A stretch of 64,000 nucleotides of DNA, taken from Sulfuritalea sp. GTDB lineage: Bacteria > Pseudomonadota > Gammaproteobacteria > Burkholderiales > Rhodocyclaceae. A program made the translations under genes and the position numbers. The stretch covers positions 112,204 to 176,203 of the forward strand of contig JALHPU010000004.1 in assembly GCA_022842325.1 (NCBI GenBank), given 5' to 3'. Shown in pieces: positions 26,941 to 36,951 of the stretch; position 1 is the stretch's first letter, and the number at the start of each line of letters is the position of its first letter. The notes under the pieces are model-generated. The model did not search any database, was not told the origin of the DNA, and was given only the letters and a program-made list of their open reading frames with translations.

Positions 26941-28425
26941 TCAGGCGCTGCGCAGGATTCGCAGCTCGCCGCCGATGCCGGCCCACTGCTGCGCCTCGTC
27001 TTCCAGTGCCGCGGTAGTGAGCGGCAGCAGGTTCAGGCCCTCCGCGCCGAGGCTGAGCTCGAAGCCGTTGCGCGTGAAACCGGCGGCCCGCTGCGGCAGG
27101 GGCTGGTCGTCGCGTGAACGGCGCAGCAAAACGGCGATGCGCAGGCAGAAGATCAACGTCCATTCCGGCGCTTCGCCGCGCAGCGGCTGGGCGCGTTCGA
27201 GCTTGCCGCGATGCGCCAGCACCAGGCGCGAGAGCCTGGCCTGGTCGCGCCGCGAAAAGCCGGGCATGTCGGCATTGCCGAGGATGTAGGCGCTGTGCTT
27301 GTGATAGCTCGAATGCGCCACGGAAATCCCGACTTCATGCAGGCGCGCGGCCCAGATCAGGAACTGCGCATCCGGGTGACCCGCTTCGCAGCTTGCCGGA
27401 ACCAGCTGGTTGAGCAGGCCGAGCGCGGTATGCGCGACCCGCGCTGCCTGCCGGCGATCCACGTCGTAGCGCTGCATGAAACGATTCACCGTGGCGTCGC
27501 GCAGATCGTCATGATGATAGCGGCCCAGCTGGTCGTAAAGCACGCCGAGACGCAGCGCACCTTCCGAGAAGGCCATGCGCTCCAGCCCGAACTCCTTGAA
27601 GATGGCCGACATGATCGCCAGTCCGCCGGGCAGCACCGGAATCCGGTCGGCACGCAGGCCTTCGAGCTTCAGGCGCGCGATGTTGCCGACGCGGATCAGC
27701 TCGTTGCGCAGTTTCTCCAGTCCTTCGCGGGTCAGCCCGTGGTCCGACCAGCCGTTCATTTCCAACAGGTCCACGATCGCCTTCGCCGTTCCCGAGGAGC
27801 CGATCGCTTCGTCCCAGCCCGCTTCGCGGAAGGCATGGACGATGGTTTGCAGCTCGCGCCGTGCCGCCAGCTCGGCCTCCTTGAAGGATCGCTTGTCGAC
27901 CTGCCCGTCGGGAAAAAAGCGCAGGCTGAAGCTGACGCAGCCCATGTAGAGGGATTCGAGCCGGATCGGATCGATGTTCTGGCCGATGATGAACTCGGTC
28001 GAGCCGCCGCCGATATCGACCACGAACTGGCGCGATTGCGGTTTGGCCAGCGTGTGGGCCACGCCGAGATAGATCAGGCGGGCCTCTTCGCGCCCGGCGA
28101 TCACCTCGATCGGGAAACCCAGCGCGGCCTCGGCCTTTTCCAGGAAAGCTTCGGCGTTCTTCGCCACGCGCAGGGTATTGGTCGCCACCGCGCGCACCGC
28201 ACCCGGGTCGAAGCCGCGCAGGCGCTCGGCAAAGCGCGACAACGCGTCAATTCCGCGTTGCTGAGCGGCGGCATCCAGACGCTTGTCTGCCGTCAGGCCG
28301 GCCGCGAGCCGGACCGACTCCTTGAGTCCGTCGAGCGGATAGACCTGGGTGGCCACGATCCGTCCCACCTGCAGGCGGAAGCTATTGGAGCCGAGATCAA
28401 CCGCGGCGATCAGTTCATAGGCCAT
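26941..28425 (-). CDS. ppx: Exopolyphosphatase (Ppx/GppA family)
   Basis: 494 aa. The ASKHA-fold motifs are present: AVDLGSNSFRLQVGR at the start, VVDIGGGSTEFI near 148 and GSSGTAKAI near 215, followed by an HD-like C-terminal domain (LHEVGISVAHSSYHKHSAYIL). It hydrolyses terminal phosphate of polyphosphate and possibly pppGpp. It is divergent from ppk with 97 nt between starts, a common arrangement for opposing control of polyphosphate. Confidence 0.92.
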   Translation of the reverse strand: MAYELIAAVDLGSNSFRLQVGRIVATQVYPLDGLKESVRLAAGLTADKRLDAAAQQRGIDALSRFAERLRGFDPGAVRAVATNTLRVAKNAEAFLEKAEAALGFPIEVIAGREEARLIYLGVAHTLAKPQSRQFVVDIGGGSTEFIIGQNIDPIRLESLYMGCVSFSLRFFPDGQVDKRSFKEAELAARRELQTIVHAFREAGWDEAIGSSGTAKAIVDLLEMNGWSDHGLTREGLEKLRNELIRVGNIARLKLEGLRADRIPVLPGGLAIMSAIFKEFGLERMAFSEGALRLGVLYDQLGRYHHDDLRDATVNRFMQRYDVDRRQAARVAHTALGLLNQLVPASCEAGHPDAQFLIWAARLHEVGISVAHSSYHKHSAYILGNADMPGFSRRDQARLSRLVLAHRGKLERAQPLRGEAPEWTLIFCLRIAVLLRRSRDDQPLPQRAAGFTRNGFELSLGAEGLNLLPLTTAALEDEAQQWAGIGGELRILRSA

Positions 28426-28459
28426 GCGCCGATTCTACCGCGTGGTCCGGCTTTGCTCC

Positions 28460-28493
28460 GTGTCACACGGTGGCAACAAAAATGACACATAAT
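28460..28493 (+). promoter_or_regulatory. Candidate Pho-box promoter of ppk
   Basis: Two 7-bp half-sites GTGTCAC and TGGCAAC are spaced by 4 bp and followed after 10 bp by CATAAT as -10. The layout matches PhoB promoters, but the second half-site matches poorly, so this is tentative. Confidence 0.3.
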
Positions 28494-28522
28494 CATGCCC
28501 TTCGAATCATCCGGCCGCACTC

Positions 28523-30607
28523 ATGCAGACTTCCCGCCGCTTTCCCAACGAGCATTTCCTGAATCGCGAACTGTCCCTGCTGGGCTTCAACCGCCGGGTT
28601 CTCGCCCAGGCGGCCGACGCCCGCGTCCCCCTGCTGGAACGCCTGCGATTTCTGTGCATCGTTTCATCGAATCTCGATGAATTCTTTGAAATCCGCGTCG
28701 CCGGCCTCAAGGAGCAGATCAAGCTGGGCAGCCATGCCACCGGCGCCGACGGCATGCTGCCGCACGACGTGTTTCGCCGCGTCACGGACCAGGCGCACGA
28801 ACTGATCGCCGAACAGTACGCATTGCTCAATGACGAGATACTCCCGGCGCTGGAAAAGCAGGGCATCGCGTTCTTCCGCCGCAGCCTGTGGAGCGCCGAG
28901 CAGCGCGCCTGGATCCTCGACTTCTTCCGCAGGGAAGTCATGCCGGTGCTGACCCCGATCGGACTCGACCCGTCCCACCCGTTTCCCCGCGTATTGAACA
29001 AGAGTCTCAATTTCGCGATCGAACTCGAGGGCACCGATGCCTTCGGCCGCAGTTCGGGCGCCGCCATCGTCCAGGCGCCGCGCGCCCTGCCGCGCGTAAT
29101 CCAGCTGCCGAAGGAACTCTGCGGCGTCGATTATGGATTCGTCTTTCTCTCGTCGATTCTTCACGAATATGTCAGCGAACTGTTTGCCGGCATGAACGTG
29201 CTCGGCTGCTACCAGTTCCGCGTCACGCGCAATTCGGATCTGTTCGTCGACGACGAGGAAGTCAAGAACCTGCGCATCGCGTTGCAGGGCGAACTGCCGC
29301 AGCGCCACTTCGGCGACGCGGTACGGCTCGAAGTCGCCGACAACTGCTCGCCGGCCATGACCGATTTCCTGCTGCAGCAGTTCGGCCTCGACCGCAGCGA
29401 CCTGTATCGCGTGCCGGGCATCGTGAACCTGGTGCGCCTGATGTCGGTGCCCGACCAGGTGGATCGCCCCGACCTCATGTATGCACCCTTCCAGCCCGGC
29501 CTGCCCAAAGTGCTGACCAAGCGCTACGACATCTTCGCCAGCATCCGCAAACACGACATCCTGATGCACCATCCGTTCCAGTCCTTCTCGCCTGTCGTCC
29601 AGCTGCTGCAGCAGGCGGCAGACGATCCACAGGTGGTGGCGATCAAGATGACCGTGTATCGCACCGGCACCGACTCGGTGCTGATGGAACATCTGTTGCG
29701 CGCCGCCGAAAAAGGCAAGGAAGTCACCGTCGTCGTCGAACTGATGGCGCGCTTCGACGAGGAGGCCAACCTGTCGATCGCCGCACGCCTGGAAGAAGTC
29801 GGCGCCCATGTGGTCTATGGCGTGGTCGGCTACAAGACCCACGCCAAGATGCTCATGGTATTGCGGCGCGAGGATCATGGCTACCGGCGCTACATCCACC
29901 TCGGTACCGGCAACTACCACCCGCGCACCACGCGCTTCTACACCGACTTCGGCCTGTTGACCGCGAACCCGGAAATCGGCGACGACGTCAATGAAGTCTT
30001 CAAGCAGCTGACCGGCCTGGGCAAGGCCAGCGCGCTGAAACACCTGTGGCAGGCGCCGTTCTTCCTGCATTCGAAGATGCTCGCGGCGATCCGCGGCGAA
30101 ACCGAGGCGGCGCTGGCCGGCAAGCCGGCGCGCATCATCGCCAAGATGAACTCGCTGCTGGAACCGGAAATCATTTCCGCGCTGTATGAAGCCTCTGCCG
30201 CCGGCGTCACCGTCGACCTGATCGTGCGCGGCGTCTGCTCATTGCGCCCCGGCGTCAAGGGCCTGTCCGAGAACATCCGGGTGCGCTCGGTGATCGGCCG
30301 CTTCCTCGAGCATCACCGGATTTTCTATTTCCACGCCCACGGCAAGCAGAACATCTACCTGTCGAGCGCCGACTGGATGGAGCGCAATTTCTTCCGCCGC
30401 ATCGAAGTCTGCTTCCCGGTGCTGGAACCCAAGCTCAAGCAGCGGGTGCTCAAGGAAGGGCTAAAGCCCTACCTGGCGGACAACTGCCAGGCCTGGGAAA
30501 TGAACGGCAACGGCGAGTACCGCATCAAGTCCACGCGGCGCTCGCGCATCAGCGCCCAGGAATTGCTGCTGGCCGACCTCGGCGTCAGTATCGTCAGCGC
30601 AACGTAA
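28523..30607 (+). CDS. ppk: Polyphosphate kinase 1
   Basis: 694 aa, full length for PPK1. N domain starts with FLNRELSLLGFNRRV; the phosphorylated histidine lies in YKTHAKMLMV (about residue 440) and the second conserved histidine in FYFHAHGKQNIYLSSADWM (about 604). It polymerises ATP gamma-phosphate into polyphosphate at the membrane. The 3' end overlaps sppA on the other strand by 14 bp. Confidence 0.96.
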   Translation: MQTSRRFPNEHFLNRELSLLGFNRRVLAQAADARVPLLERLRFLCIVSSNLDEFFEIRVAGLKEQIKLGSHATGADGMLPHDVFRRVTDQAHELIAEQYALLNDEILPALEKQGIAFFRRSLWSAEQRAWILDFFRREVMPVLTPIGLDPSHPFPRVLNKSLNFAIELEGTDAFGRSSGAAIVQAPRALPRVIQLPKELCGVDYGFVFLSSILHEYVSELFAGMNVLGCYQFRVTRNSDLFVDDEEVKNLRIALQGELPQRHFGDAVRLEVADNCSPAMTDFLLQQFGLDRSDLYRVPGIVNLVRLMSVPDQVDRPDLMYAPFQPGLPKVLTKRYDIFASIRKHDILMHHPFQSFSPVVQLLQQAADDPQVVAIKMTVYRTGTDSVLMEHLLRAAEKGKEVTVVVELMARFDEEANLSIAARLEEVGAHVVYGVVGYKTHAKMLMVLRREDHGYRRYIHLGTGNYHPRTTRFYTDFGLLTANPEIGDDVNEVFKQLTGLGKASALKHLWQAPFFLHSKMLAAIRGETEAALAGKPARIIAKMNSLLEPEIISALYEASAAGVTVDLIVRGVCSLRPGVKGLSENIRVRSVIGRFLEHHRIFYFHAHGKQNIYLSSADWMERNFFRRIEVCFPVLEPKLKQRVLKEGLKPYLADNCQAWEMNGNGEYRIKSTRRSRISAQELLLADLGVSIVSAT

Positions 30608-31547
30608 CGCGGGTCAGGACGTTCGTCATGCCTTCGGCCATGTCGGCGCCGAACTGCTTGGCGAACTTCTCGGCGAAGTTCTGCTTGACGCTGAAATCGC
30701 GCACGTCGGCGGCCTTGATCACATCGCGGGCAACGCTATCGACCGTGCCGAAACCATCGGCCAGGCCCAGTTCGATGCTCTTGGCGCCGCTCCACATGAG
30801 GCCGGAGAACATTTCGGGCGATTCCTTCAGCCGCTTGCCGCGGCCTTTTCTCACCACGTCGATGAACTGATCATGGATCTCGCCCAGCATCTGCCTGGCG
30901 TGGTCCTTGTGATGCTCGTTCTGCGGCGAGAAGGGATCGAGAAAACCCTTGCTCTCGCCAGCCGTCAGCAGGCGGCGCTCGACACCCAGCTTGTCCATGG
31001 TGCCGGTAAAGCCGAAGCCATCCATCAGCACGCCGATCGAGCCGACGATGCTGGCCTTGTCCACGAAAATCTTGTCTGCCGCCGCCGCGACGTAGTAGCC
31101 GCCCGACGCGCAGACGTCCTCCACCACGACGTGCAGCGGAATCGCCGGATACTTGGCGCGCAGGCGCCGCATTTCGTCGTTGATGATCCCGGACTGGACC
31201 GGGCTGCCGCCGGGGCTGTTGATGCGCAGGATCACCCCCGCCGTGTGCTTGTCCTCGAAGGCCGCCTGCAGGCCGCTGATCACGTTCTCGGCGTTGGCAT
31301 CACCCTTGGCCTTGATCACGCCATTCAGGTCCACCAGCGCCGTGAACTTGGCGTCGTCGGCGACATGATCTCCCTGGCCCAGACCCAGCGCCAGAATCAG
31401 TATCACGACCAGATAGCCGAAGCCCAGCAGTTTGAAGAATATACCCCAGCGCCGACCGCGCCGCTGCTCGGCCAGCGCTTCGAGCGCGAGCTTTTCCAGA
31501 ACCTTGCGTTCCCAGTTCACTTCATTGCTGTCCGGCACCGTGCTCAC
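30594..31547 (-). CDS. sppA: Signal peptide peptidase SppA (short, 36K type)
   Basis: 317 aa, starting at GTG with a GAGGAAG ribosome site. One membrane anchor (about 37-57), then an S49 protease domain. The nucleophile is the Ser in VCASGGYYVA, and the conserved Lys lies in AGESKGFLDPF. It degrades cleaved signal peptides and membrane fragments in the periplasm. It is the last gene of the rluC-HAD-Rieske-sppA row and overlaps the Rieske gene by 26 nt. Confidence 0.92.
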   Translation of the reverse strand: MSTVPDSNEVNWERKVLEKLALEALAEQRRGRRWGIFFKLLGFGYLVVILILALGLGQGDHVADDAKFTALVDLNGVIKAKGDANAENVISGLQAAFEDKHTAGVILRINSPGGSPVQSGIINDEMRRLRAKYPAIPLHVVVEDVCASGGYYVAAAADKIFVDKASIVGSIGVLMDGFGFTGTMDKLGVERRLLTAGESKGFLDPFSPQNEHHKDHARQMLGEIHDQFIDVVRKGRGKRLKESPEMFSGLMWSGAKSIELGLADGFGTVDSVARDVIKAADVRDFSVKQNFAEKFAKQFGADMAEGMTNVLTRVTLR

Positions 31548-31887
31548 CTTCCTCAGTCATTACGATCCAACCATCATTCTCGGCCACAGCCACCGCCACC
31601 AGGCCTTTTCCGTTGCAGCGTCCGCCCAGGCAGCGCCCGGATTCGGGGGCATAGAGGGCGCCATGCGTCGCGCAAATCAAGTATAAGCCTGAATGATCGA
31701 AGAACTCCCCCTGCTGCCAGTCCAGTTCGACCGGGACATGGCCGCAGCGGTTCAGATAGGCATGAACCTTTCCGCGGTAGCGCACGACGAAAGCCGGCTC
31801 GCTGACGCCGCCCCGTTCCAGCGAAAAGCGAACCCCCGGCCCGCCCTCGACCACCTCGGCGCTGGCGCAGATCCGGCGCTGCTTCAA
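31522..31887 (-). CDS. Rieske [2Fe-2S] domain protein
   Basis: 121 aa from a TTG start that overlaps the HAD-gene stop (TTGA). The two iron ligand pairs are CGH (about residue 54) and CATHGALY (about 79), with the GRCLGG segment behind them; this is the small ferredoxin-like Rieske type. No ATG fits: an upstream frame exists only antisense to, or inside, the HAD gene. Its redox partner is unknown, but its place between the HAD hydrolase and sppA is common in betaproteobacteria. Confidence 0.8.
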   Translation of the reverse strand: MKQRRICASAEVVEGGPGVRFSLERGGVSEPAFVVRYRGKVHAYLNRCGHVPVELDWQQGEFFDHSGLYLICATHGALYAPESGRCLGGRCNGKGLVAVAVAENDGWIVMTEEGEHGAGQQ

Positions 31888-32540
31888 GCCTGCTGCCGCA
31901 GCCACGCTGCCAGTTCGGCGACATTGGCCGCACAGTAAAGCGGGGCTTCGGCCTCCAAAGCCTCGCGCGGATGGGCGCCGTAGGCCACGCCCAGCGCCGC
32001 CACGCCGGCATTCCTGGCCATCAGCAGGTCGTGGGTGGTATCGCCGATCATCAGCGTCAGCTCCGGCTCGACGCCGAACTCGTCCATCAGTTCTTCGAGC
32101 ATCTGCGGATGCGGCTTGGAATGGCATTCGTCGGCACAGCGCGAGGACTGGAAGCGCGGGCCCAGGCCGCTGACCTCGAAGGCGCGGTCCAGGCCCTTGC
32201 GCGTCTTGCCGGTGGCCACCGCAAGGATATGCCCGGCCGCGGTCAGTTCCTCGATCAGCGCCGCCGCCCCGTCGAACAGCAACAGATCGTGGTCGCGCGC
32301 CATGTAGTGCTGCCGGTAACGCAGCGCGACGTCCTGATAGCGCTCGCTTGGCAGGTCAGGCAGGGCATGGCGCAGCGCATCAATCAGACCCAGGCCGATG
32401 ATGTGGCTGGCGCGCTCGTCGGTAGGCGGTTCGATGCCGAGGTCGGTCGCCGCGGCCTGGATGCTGGCGACGATGGCGCCGGTCGAGTCCATCAGGGTCC
32501 CGTCCCAGTCGAAGACGATCAGTTCAAAACGTTTGGCCAT
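31884..32540 (-). CDS. HAD-family phosphatase, phosphoglycolate phosphatase-like
   Basis: 218 aa. Motif I VFDWDGTLMDS, motif II VATGK, motif III/IV KPHPQML and MIGDTTHDLLMA are all present with a helical cap between motifs I and II. This is the Gph-like branch of HAD hydrolases, but the substrate is not certain. It is 50 nt downstream of rluC. Confidence 0.87.
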   Translation of the reverse strand: MAKRFELIVFDWDGTLMDSTGAIVASIQAAATDLGIEPPTDERASHIIGLGLIDALRHALPDLPSERYQDVALRYRQHYMARDHDLLLFDGAAALIEELTAAGHILAVATGKTRKGLDRAFEVSGLGPRFQSSRCADECHSKPHPQMLEELMDEFGVEPELTLMIGDTTHDLLMARNAGVAALGVAYGAHPREALEAEAPLYCAANVAELAAWLRQQA

Positions 32541-32590
32541 AGTCCCCTTTTTAGTTTCGGCCGCTTCGCTTAACGTCGGTAAGGCCGGCG

Positions 32591-33550
32591 TTAGCCTGCA
32601 CTGAAACTTCTGCTTTCATTTTTATCAAGTTTGTCGGTAAAGCTGCGCAGTTCGGCTGGCAGCGGCGATTCGAGTTCGATCGGCGTGCCGGAAAGCGGAT
32701 GCGGCAGCACCAGCTTCGCGGCATGGAGGAACATGCGGCCGAGCCCGGTCTTCTGCAAGGTCTTGTTCAGGGGAAAATCGCCATATTTGTCGTCACCGGC
32801 AATCGGAAAGCCCAAATGCGACAGATGCACGCGAATCTGGTGGGTGCGCCCGGTCTTGAGTTCCACCTCGACCAGGCTGAAGTTCTCCCAGCGTGCCACC
32901 AGGCGCACGATCGAATGCGAGGCCTTGCCCTCGGGCTGCACGCTGACCCGCCGTTCGCCCTCCGCCGTCAGGTATTTGTGCAGCGGCAGGCGCACATGCT
33001 GCAGTTCGTTGCGCCAGCGGCCCTTGACCAGCGCCAGATAGCGCTTGGCGATGGCACCGTCGCGAAACATGTCGTGCAACTTGGTCAGCGCCACGCGCTT
33101 CTTGGCCACAATCAGCAGACCCGAGGTGTCGCGGTCAAGTCGGTGGGCCAGTTCAAGCAATTTCGCCTGCGGCCGTGCCCGGCGCAACTGCTCGATCACG
33201 CCGAAGGACACCCCGCTGCCGCCATGGACGGCAACACCGGCCGGCTTGTCGATCACGATGAGCGCCTCATCCTCGTAGGCGATCTGAAAATCACGTGCCG
33301 GAACAGCGGCTTGCGATGGCCGTTCGGCGGTGCGCATGGGCGGCACGCGCAATTTGTCGCCGACCTGGAGTCGATACTCGGCCGGAACCCGGCCCTTGTT
33401 CACCCGCACCTCGCCGCTGCGCACGATGCGATAGATATGGCTTTTCGGCACGCCCTTGGCGATGCGCAGCAGGAAGTTGTCGAGGCGCTGGCCCTCGGCC
33501 TCGTCGCCGACCTCAAGCCATGTAACCGAATCTTTGCTTAAGTCCTTCAT
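32591..33550 (-). CDS. rluC: 23S rRNA pseudouridine synthase RluC
   Basis: 319 aa from MKDLSKDSV. An N-terminal S4 RNA-binding domain (RLDNFLLRIAKGVPKSHIYRIVRSGEVRVN) precedes the RluA-type catalytic domain with HRLDRDTSGLLI (catalytic Asp) and GRTHQIRVHLSHLGFPIAGD. RluC modifies U955, U2504 and U2580 in E. coli 23S rRNA. It is divergent from rne, as in enterobacteria, and the rne -35 and -10 hexamers flank its start codon. Confidence 0.93.
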   Translation of the reverse strand: MKDLSKDSVTWLEVGDEAEGQRLDNFLLRIAKGVPKSHIYRIVRSGEVRVNKGRVPAEYRLQVGDKLRVPPMRTAERPSQAAVPARDFQIAYEDEALIVIDKPAGVAVHGGSGVSFGVIEQLRRARPQAKLLELAHRLDRDTSGLLIVAKKRVALTKLHDMFRDGAIAKRYLALVKGRWRNELQHVRLPLHKYLTAEGERRVSVQPEGKASHSIVRLVARWENFSLVEVELKTGRTHQIRVHLSHLGFPIAGDDKYGDFPLNKTLQKTGLGRMFLHAAKLVLPHPLSGTPIELESPLPAELRSFTDKLDKNESRSFSAG

Positions 33551-33562
33551 CTGCAATATACT
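33534..33562 (+). promoter_or_regulatory. Probable sigma-70 promoter of rne
   Basis: TTGCTT, 17 bp, TATACT. It overlaps the first codons of rluC on the opposite strand and would give an rne leader of about 455 nt. Confidence 0.6.
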
Positions 33563-34024
33563 GCTCGCTTGGTTAGCCGTCCCGTGACGGTGTGCCCGGC
33601 GGCCCGAAGTGGCGTCGGTGGCACGGTTCCCGGGGTGTTGTCGCCACCACTGCCTGTTGCTTTGCAGCGAACAGGTGCACGGAGGCAACAAGGGCGCGCG
33701 AGCAACAGAAAACAGCCGGTGGACTTCACAAACCGACCGGTAGCGCGACCAGCCGACCACAGGGTGTTTCGCTCGCCCGAAAGAGCGATACTACTTGATT
33801 GCGCGCAACACACGCACAGATTTGGGCACAGATTGCCGGGCGCTGACCATCAGTCAGCGACCGCCTTACCGAAGACAAGTCATCAACCCCGTTTGCCACG
33901 TTAAACCACAGGCACCATGAATACGCCGAACCAACCGCAAACCCGAGGCACACCGCCCGCGTCCTGACGCCCGCAGTGTGCGACTTGTCGTGCCCGCCTG
34001 GCTTGAATGCGCGCGGGAGCACAC
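33563..34024 (+). other. Long rne 5' leader
   Basis: About 460 nt without a conserved gene between the promoter and rne. It holds several hairpins, for example CGCTGAC-CATCA-GTCAGCG (about 33840-33859) and TCGCTC/GAGCGA (about 33769-33788), and a possible 16-codon upstream frame at 33917-33967. Long structured rne leaders mediate feedback by RNase E in enterobacteria; the same role here is an inference. Confidence 0.5.
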
Positions 34025-36877
34025 ATGAAACGCATGCTTTTCAATGCGACGCAGGCTGAGGAACTCCGCGTCGCGATCGTCGATGGTCAGAAACTGATTG
34101 ACCTCGACATCGAATCAGCCAACAAGGAACAGCGCAAGAGCAACATCTACAAGGCCGTCATCACGCGCATCGAGCCCAGCCTCGAAGCCGCCTTCGTGGA
34201 CTATGGTGCCGAGCGCCACGGTTTCCTGCCGTTCAAGGAAATCTCCCGCAACTACTTCAAGCCCGGCGTCGACGCCGGCAAGGCGCGCATCCAGGACGTT
34301 CTCAGCAACGGCCAGGAACTCATCGTCCAGGTCGAGAAGGACGAACGCGGCAACAAGGGCGCGGCGCTGACCACCTATGTCTCGCTGGCCGGCCGCTACC
34401 TGGTATTGATGCCCAACAACCCGCGCGGCGGCGGCGTATCGCGCCGCGTCGAGGGGGATGACCGCCAGGAACTGCGCGAAGTCATGGACCAGCTGGTGGT
34501 TCCCAACGGCACCAGCCTGATCGCCCGCACCGCCGGCATCGGCCGCACGCTCGAAGAACTGCAGTGGGACCTCAACTACCTGCAACAGCTGTGGACCGCC
34601 ATTGACGGCGCAGCCAAGGCCCAGACCGGCGCCTTCCTGATCTATCAGGAGTCCAGCCTGGTCATCCGCGCCATCCGCGACTATTTCCACGCCGAGATCG
34701 GCGAAATCCTGATCGATACCGACGACATCTTCGAACAGGCACAGCAGTTCATGGCGCACGTGATGCCGGGCACGGTCAATCGCGTCAAGCGCTATCACGA
34801 CGACGTGCCGCTGTTCTCGCGCTTCCAGATCGAGCACCAGATCGAATCGGCCTACTCGCGTCAGGTCACCCTGCCTTCCGGCGGTGCCATCGTCATCGAC
34901 CACACCGAGGCCCTGGTCTCGGTCGACGTCAACTCGGGCCGCGCCACCAAGGGCAGCGACATCGAGGAAACGGCGCTGCGCACCAACTGCGAAGCCGCCG
35001 ACGAGATCGCACGCCAGCTGCGCCTGCGCGACCTCGGCGGGCTGATCGTGATCGACTTCATCGACATGGAATCGACCAAGAACCAGCGCGAAGTCGAGAA
35101 CCGCCTGCGCGATGCGCTGCACTTCGACCGCGCCCGCGTCCAGACCGGCAAGATCAGCCGCTTCGGCCTGCTTGAACTGTCGCGCCAGCGCCTGCGTCCG
35201 GCGCTCGCCGAAACCAGCTACATCACCTGCCCGCGCTGCACCGGCACCGGCCACATCCGCAGCACCGAGTCCGCCGCGCTGCACATCCTGCGCATCCTCG
35301 AAGAGGAATCGATGAAGGAAAACACCGGCGCCCTGCACTGCCAGGTCCCGGTCGATGTCGCCACCTTCCTGCTCAACGAAAAGCGTGTCGACATCTCGCG
35401 CATCGAGATGCGCCACCGCGTCAATCTGGTGATCGTGCCGAATCGCCACCTGGAAACGCCGGCACATGAAATCGTGCGCCTGCGCCACGACCAGCTCAAT
35501 GCCGAAGGCATCGTGCTGGCCAGCTACCAGATGGCCGAAAAGCCTATCGAAGAAGCCTACCAGCCGCCCTCCGCGCAAAACGAGGTAAAGCCGGTGCGCA
35601 CCGAAGCCGCCGTCAAGGGCATCACGCCCGATCAGCCGGCCCCGATCGTCGAGCCGAGGCCCGTCGCACCGGTCGCCCAGCCCGTCGCGGCCCGCGAAGC
35701 CGGCTTTTTCAGCAAGCTGGTGTCCTTCTTCACCGGCGGCGCAACACCCGCGGCGCCCGCTCCTGCCGAGGCCAAGACCGAACGCCCGCCGCGCCGCGAA
35801 GGCTCGCGCGACCGCAACCGCGACGGTAATCGCGAGGGTGGCCGTGGCGGCCGCGATCGCAATGGTCGTCGCGACGGTCGCGACAACCGCGAAGGCGGCG
35901 AGCGCAAGGAACGCGGCGAGCAGGCTCCGCGCCCGCAAGCCAAGCGCGACGAGGCACAAGGCGAAGGCGGCAACCGCAAGCCGCGCGAGAATCGCAACGA
36001 GCCGCGCGAACCGAGGGAACCAAGAGAAGCCCGCGAGCCGCGGGAACCCAAGGAAGCGCGTGAGCCGCGGGAAGTCCGTGAACCGCGTCCGCCGCGGGAG
36101 CCCAGAGAGCCGCGGCCGCCGCGTGCCGACGCAAATGCCGCGCAAAACGGCGTGTCGCCAGCGCCGTCCGCAGGGGATACCGCCTCCGGCAGCGCCAGAG
36201 GCATAACTCCCGGCAACGAAGGCGGCCAGGACGGCGAAGCCCGCAGCGGGCGCCGCAGTCGCGGCCGCGGCCGCGGTCGTGGTCGCAGCGAGGAAGGCAG
36301 CACGACGGAAGCAGCCGCAGCCGGATTCGTCGCCGTTCAGGACGCCGACACTGCGTCTGTCGGCGATGAAGCGAACATTGCCGCCGCGATGCCCGTGTCC
36401 TTCGTCGAACCGGTAACGACCTCGGTCGAGGCCGCCGCACCGGCACCGAGCGTGGCACAGGAAGCCATGGCAAGCCCGGCCCCAGTGGTCGCGGTCGAAC
36501 CCGCGGCACCGGTGGTCGCAGCGCCCGCCCCGGCGGCCTTCGTTGCCGAGCCTGTGGCGGAGGTCGTCGCCCCGGCACCTGTGGTGGCAGAACCCGCGCC
36601 ACAGCCTGTCGCCGTGCCCGCACCGCAGGCCGCGGCCGCGCCTCAGCCGGTGGCGATTCCCGTCGCCGATCCGATCATCGTGCCGCCGGCCCCGCAGCCG
36701 GCACCGATCGATGTCAAGGAGTCATTGCAGCAGGTGGGCCTGGTGATGATCGAGACCAGCCACGCTGCACCCGTCGCCGACACATTCGCGCCGGCGCAAC
36801 CGCTTGGCCGCAAGCCTAAGCCAGCACCGGTGATTGCCAACGAGCCGCTGCAAATGGTGGAAACCAAGCACGAGTAA
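34025..36877 (+). CDS. rne: Ribonuclease E
   Basis: 950 aa from MKRMLFNA, preceded by GGGAG. The catalytic half has the S1 domain (about 38-120), the two Mg-binding aspartates in VSVDVNSG (about 302) and VIDFIDM (about 346), and the Zn-link CPRCTGTG (about 402). The scaffold half has an amphipathic membrane-binding stretch [14 protein letters not shown] (about 559-572), an Arg-rich RNA-binding region, a run of PRE/ARE repeats (about 655-705) and a long Ala-Pro-Val tail. It is the core of the RNA degradosome and processes rRNA and tRNA. RNase G is excluded by length and scaffold. Confidence 0.95.
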   Translation: MKRMLFNATQAEELRVAIVDGQKLIDLDIESANKEQRKSNIYKAVITRIEPSLEAAFVDYGAERHGFLPFKEISRNYFKPGVDAGKARIQDVLSNGQELIVQVEKDERGNKGAALTTYVSLAGRYLVLMPNNPRGGGVSRRVEGDDRQELREVMDQLVVPNGTSLIARTAGIGRTLEELQWDLNYLQQLWTAIDGAAKAQTGAFLIYQESSLVIRAIRDYFHAEIGEILIDTDDIFEQAQQFMAHVMPGTVNRVKRYHDDVPLFSRFQIEHQIESAYSRQVTLPSGGAIVIDHTEALVSVDVNSGRATKGSDIEETALRTNCEAADEIARQLRLRDLGGLIVIDFIDMESTKNQREVENRLRDALHFDRARVQTGKISRFGLLELSRQRLRPALAETSYITCPRCTGTGHIRSTESAALHILRILEEESMKENTGALHCQVPVDVATFLLNEKRVDISRIEMRHRVNLVIVPNRHLETPAHEIVRLRHDQLNAEGIVLASYQMAEKPIEEAYQPPSAQNEVKPVRTEAAVKGITPDQPAPIVEPRPVAPVAQPVAAREAGFFSKLVSFFTGGATPAAPAPAEAKTERPPRREGSRDRNRDGNREGGRGGRDRNGRRDGRDNREGGERKERGEQAPRPQAKRDEAQGEGGNRKPRENRNEPREPREPREAREPREPKEAREPREVREPRPPREPREPRPPRADANAAQNGVSPAPSAGDTASGSARGITPGNEGGQDGEARSGRRSRGRGRGRGRSEEGSTTEAAAAGFVAVQDADTASVGDEANIAAAMPVSFVEPVTTSVEAAAPAPSVAQEAMASPAPVVAVEPAAPVVAAPAPAAFVAEPVAEVVAPAPVVAEPAPQPVAVPAPQAAAAPQPVAIPVADPIIVPPAPQPAPIDVKESLQQVGLVMIETSHAAPVADTFAPAQPLGRKPKPAPVIANEPLQMVETKHE

Positions 36878-36885
36878 GGTGCTGG

Positions 36886-36905
36886 ATTCCCGCGTACGCG
36901 GGAAT
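36886..36905. repeat. Perfect 20-bp palindrome of the ATTCCC-GGGAAT type
   Basis: ATTCCCGCGT joined to its exact reverse complement, within TGG...GACGG. It resembles widespread betaproteobacterial intergenic repeats with ATTCCC/GGGAAT ends, and lies just behind rne. Confidence 0.6.
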
Positions 36906-36911
36906 GACGGC

Positions 36912-36951
36912 AAATAGACAACGGGCGCCTTCGGGCGCCCGTTGTCTATTT
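36912..36951. terminator. Bidirectional intrinsic terminator between rne and the LMW phosphatase gene
   Basis: Perfect 18-bp stem (AAATAGACAACGGGCGCC and its complement) with a TTCG tetraloop. The A/T ends give a U-run in both directions. Its right arm contains the TAG stop of the phosphatase gene. Confidence 0.85.

Noticed and set aside
34115..36145. 676-codon minus-strand frame opposite rne
   Set aside because: Antisense shadow; rne has all catalytic and zinc motifs.
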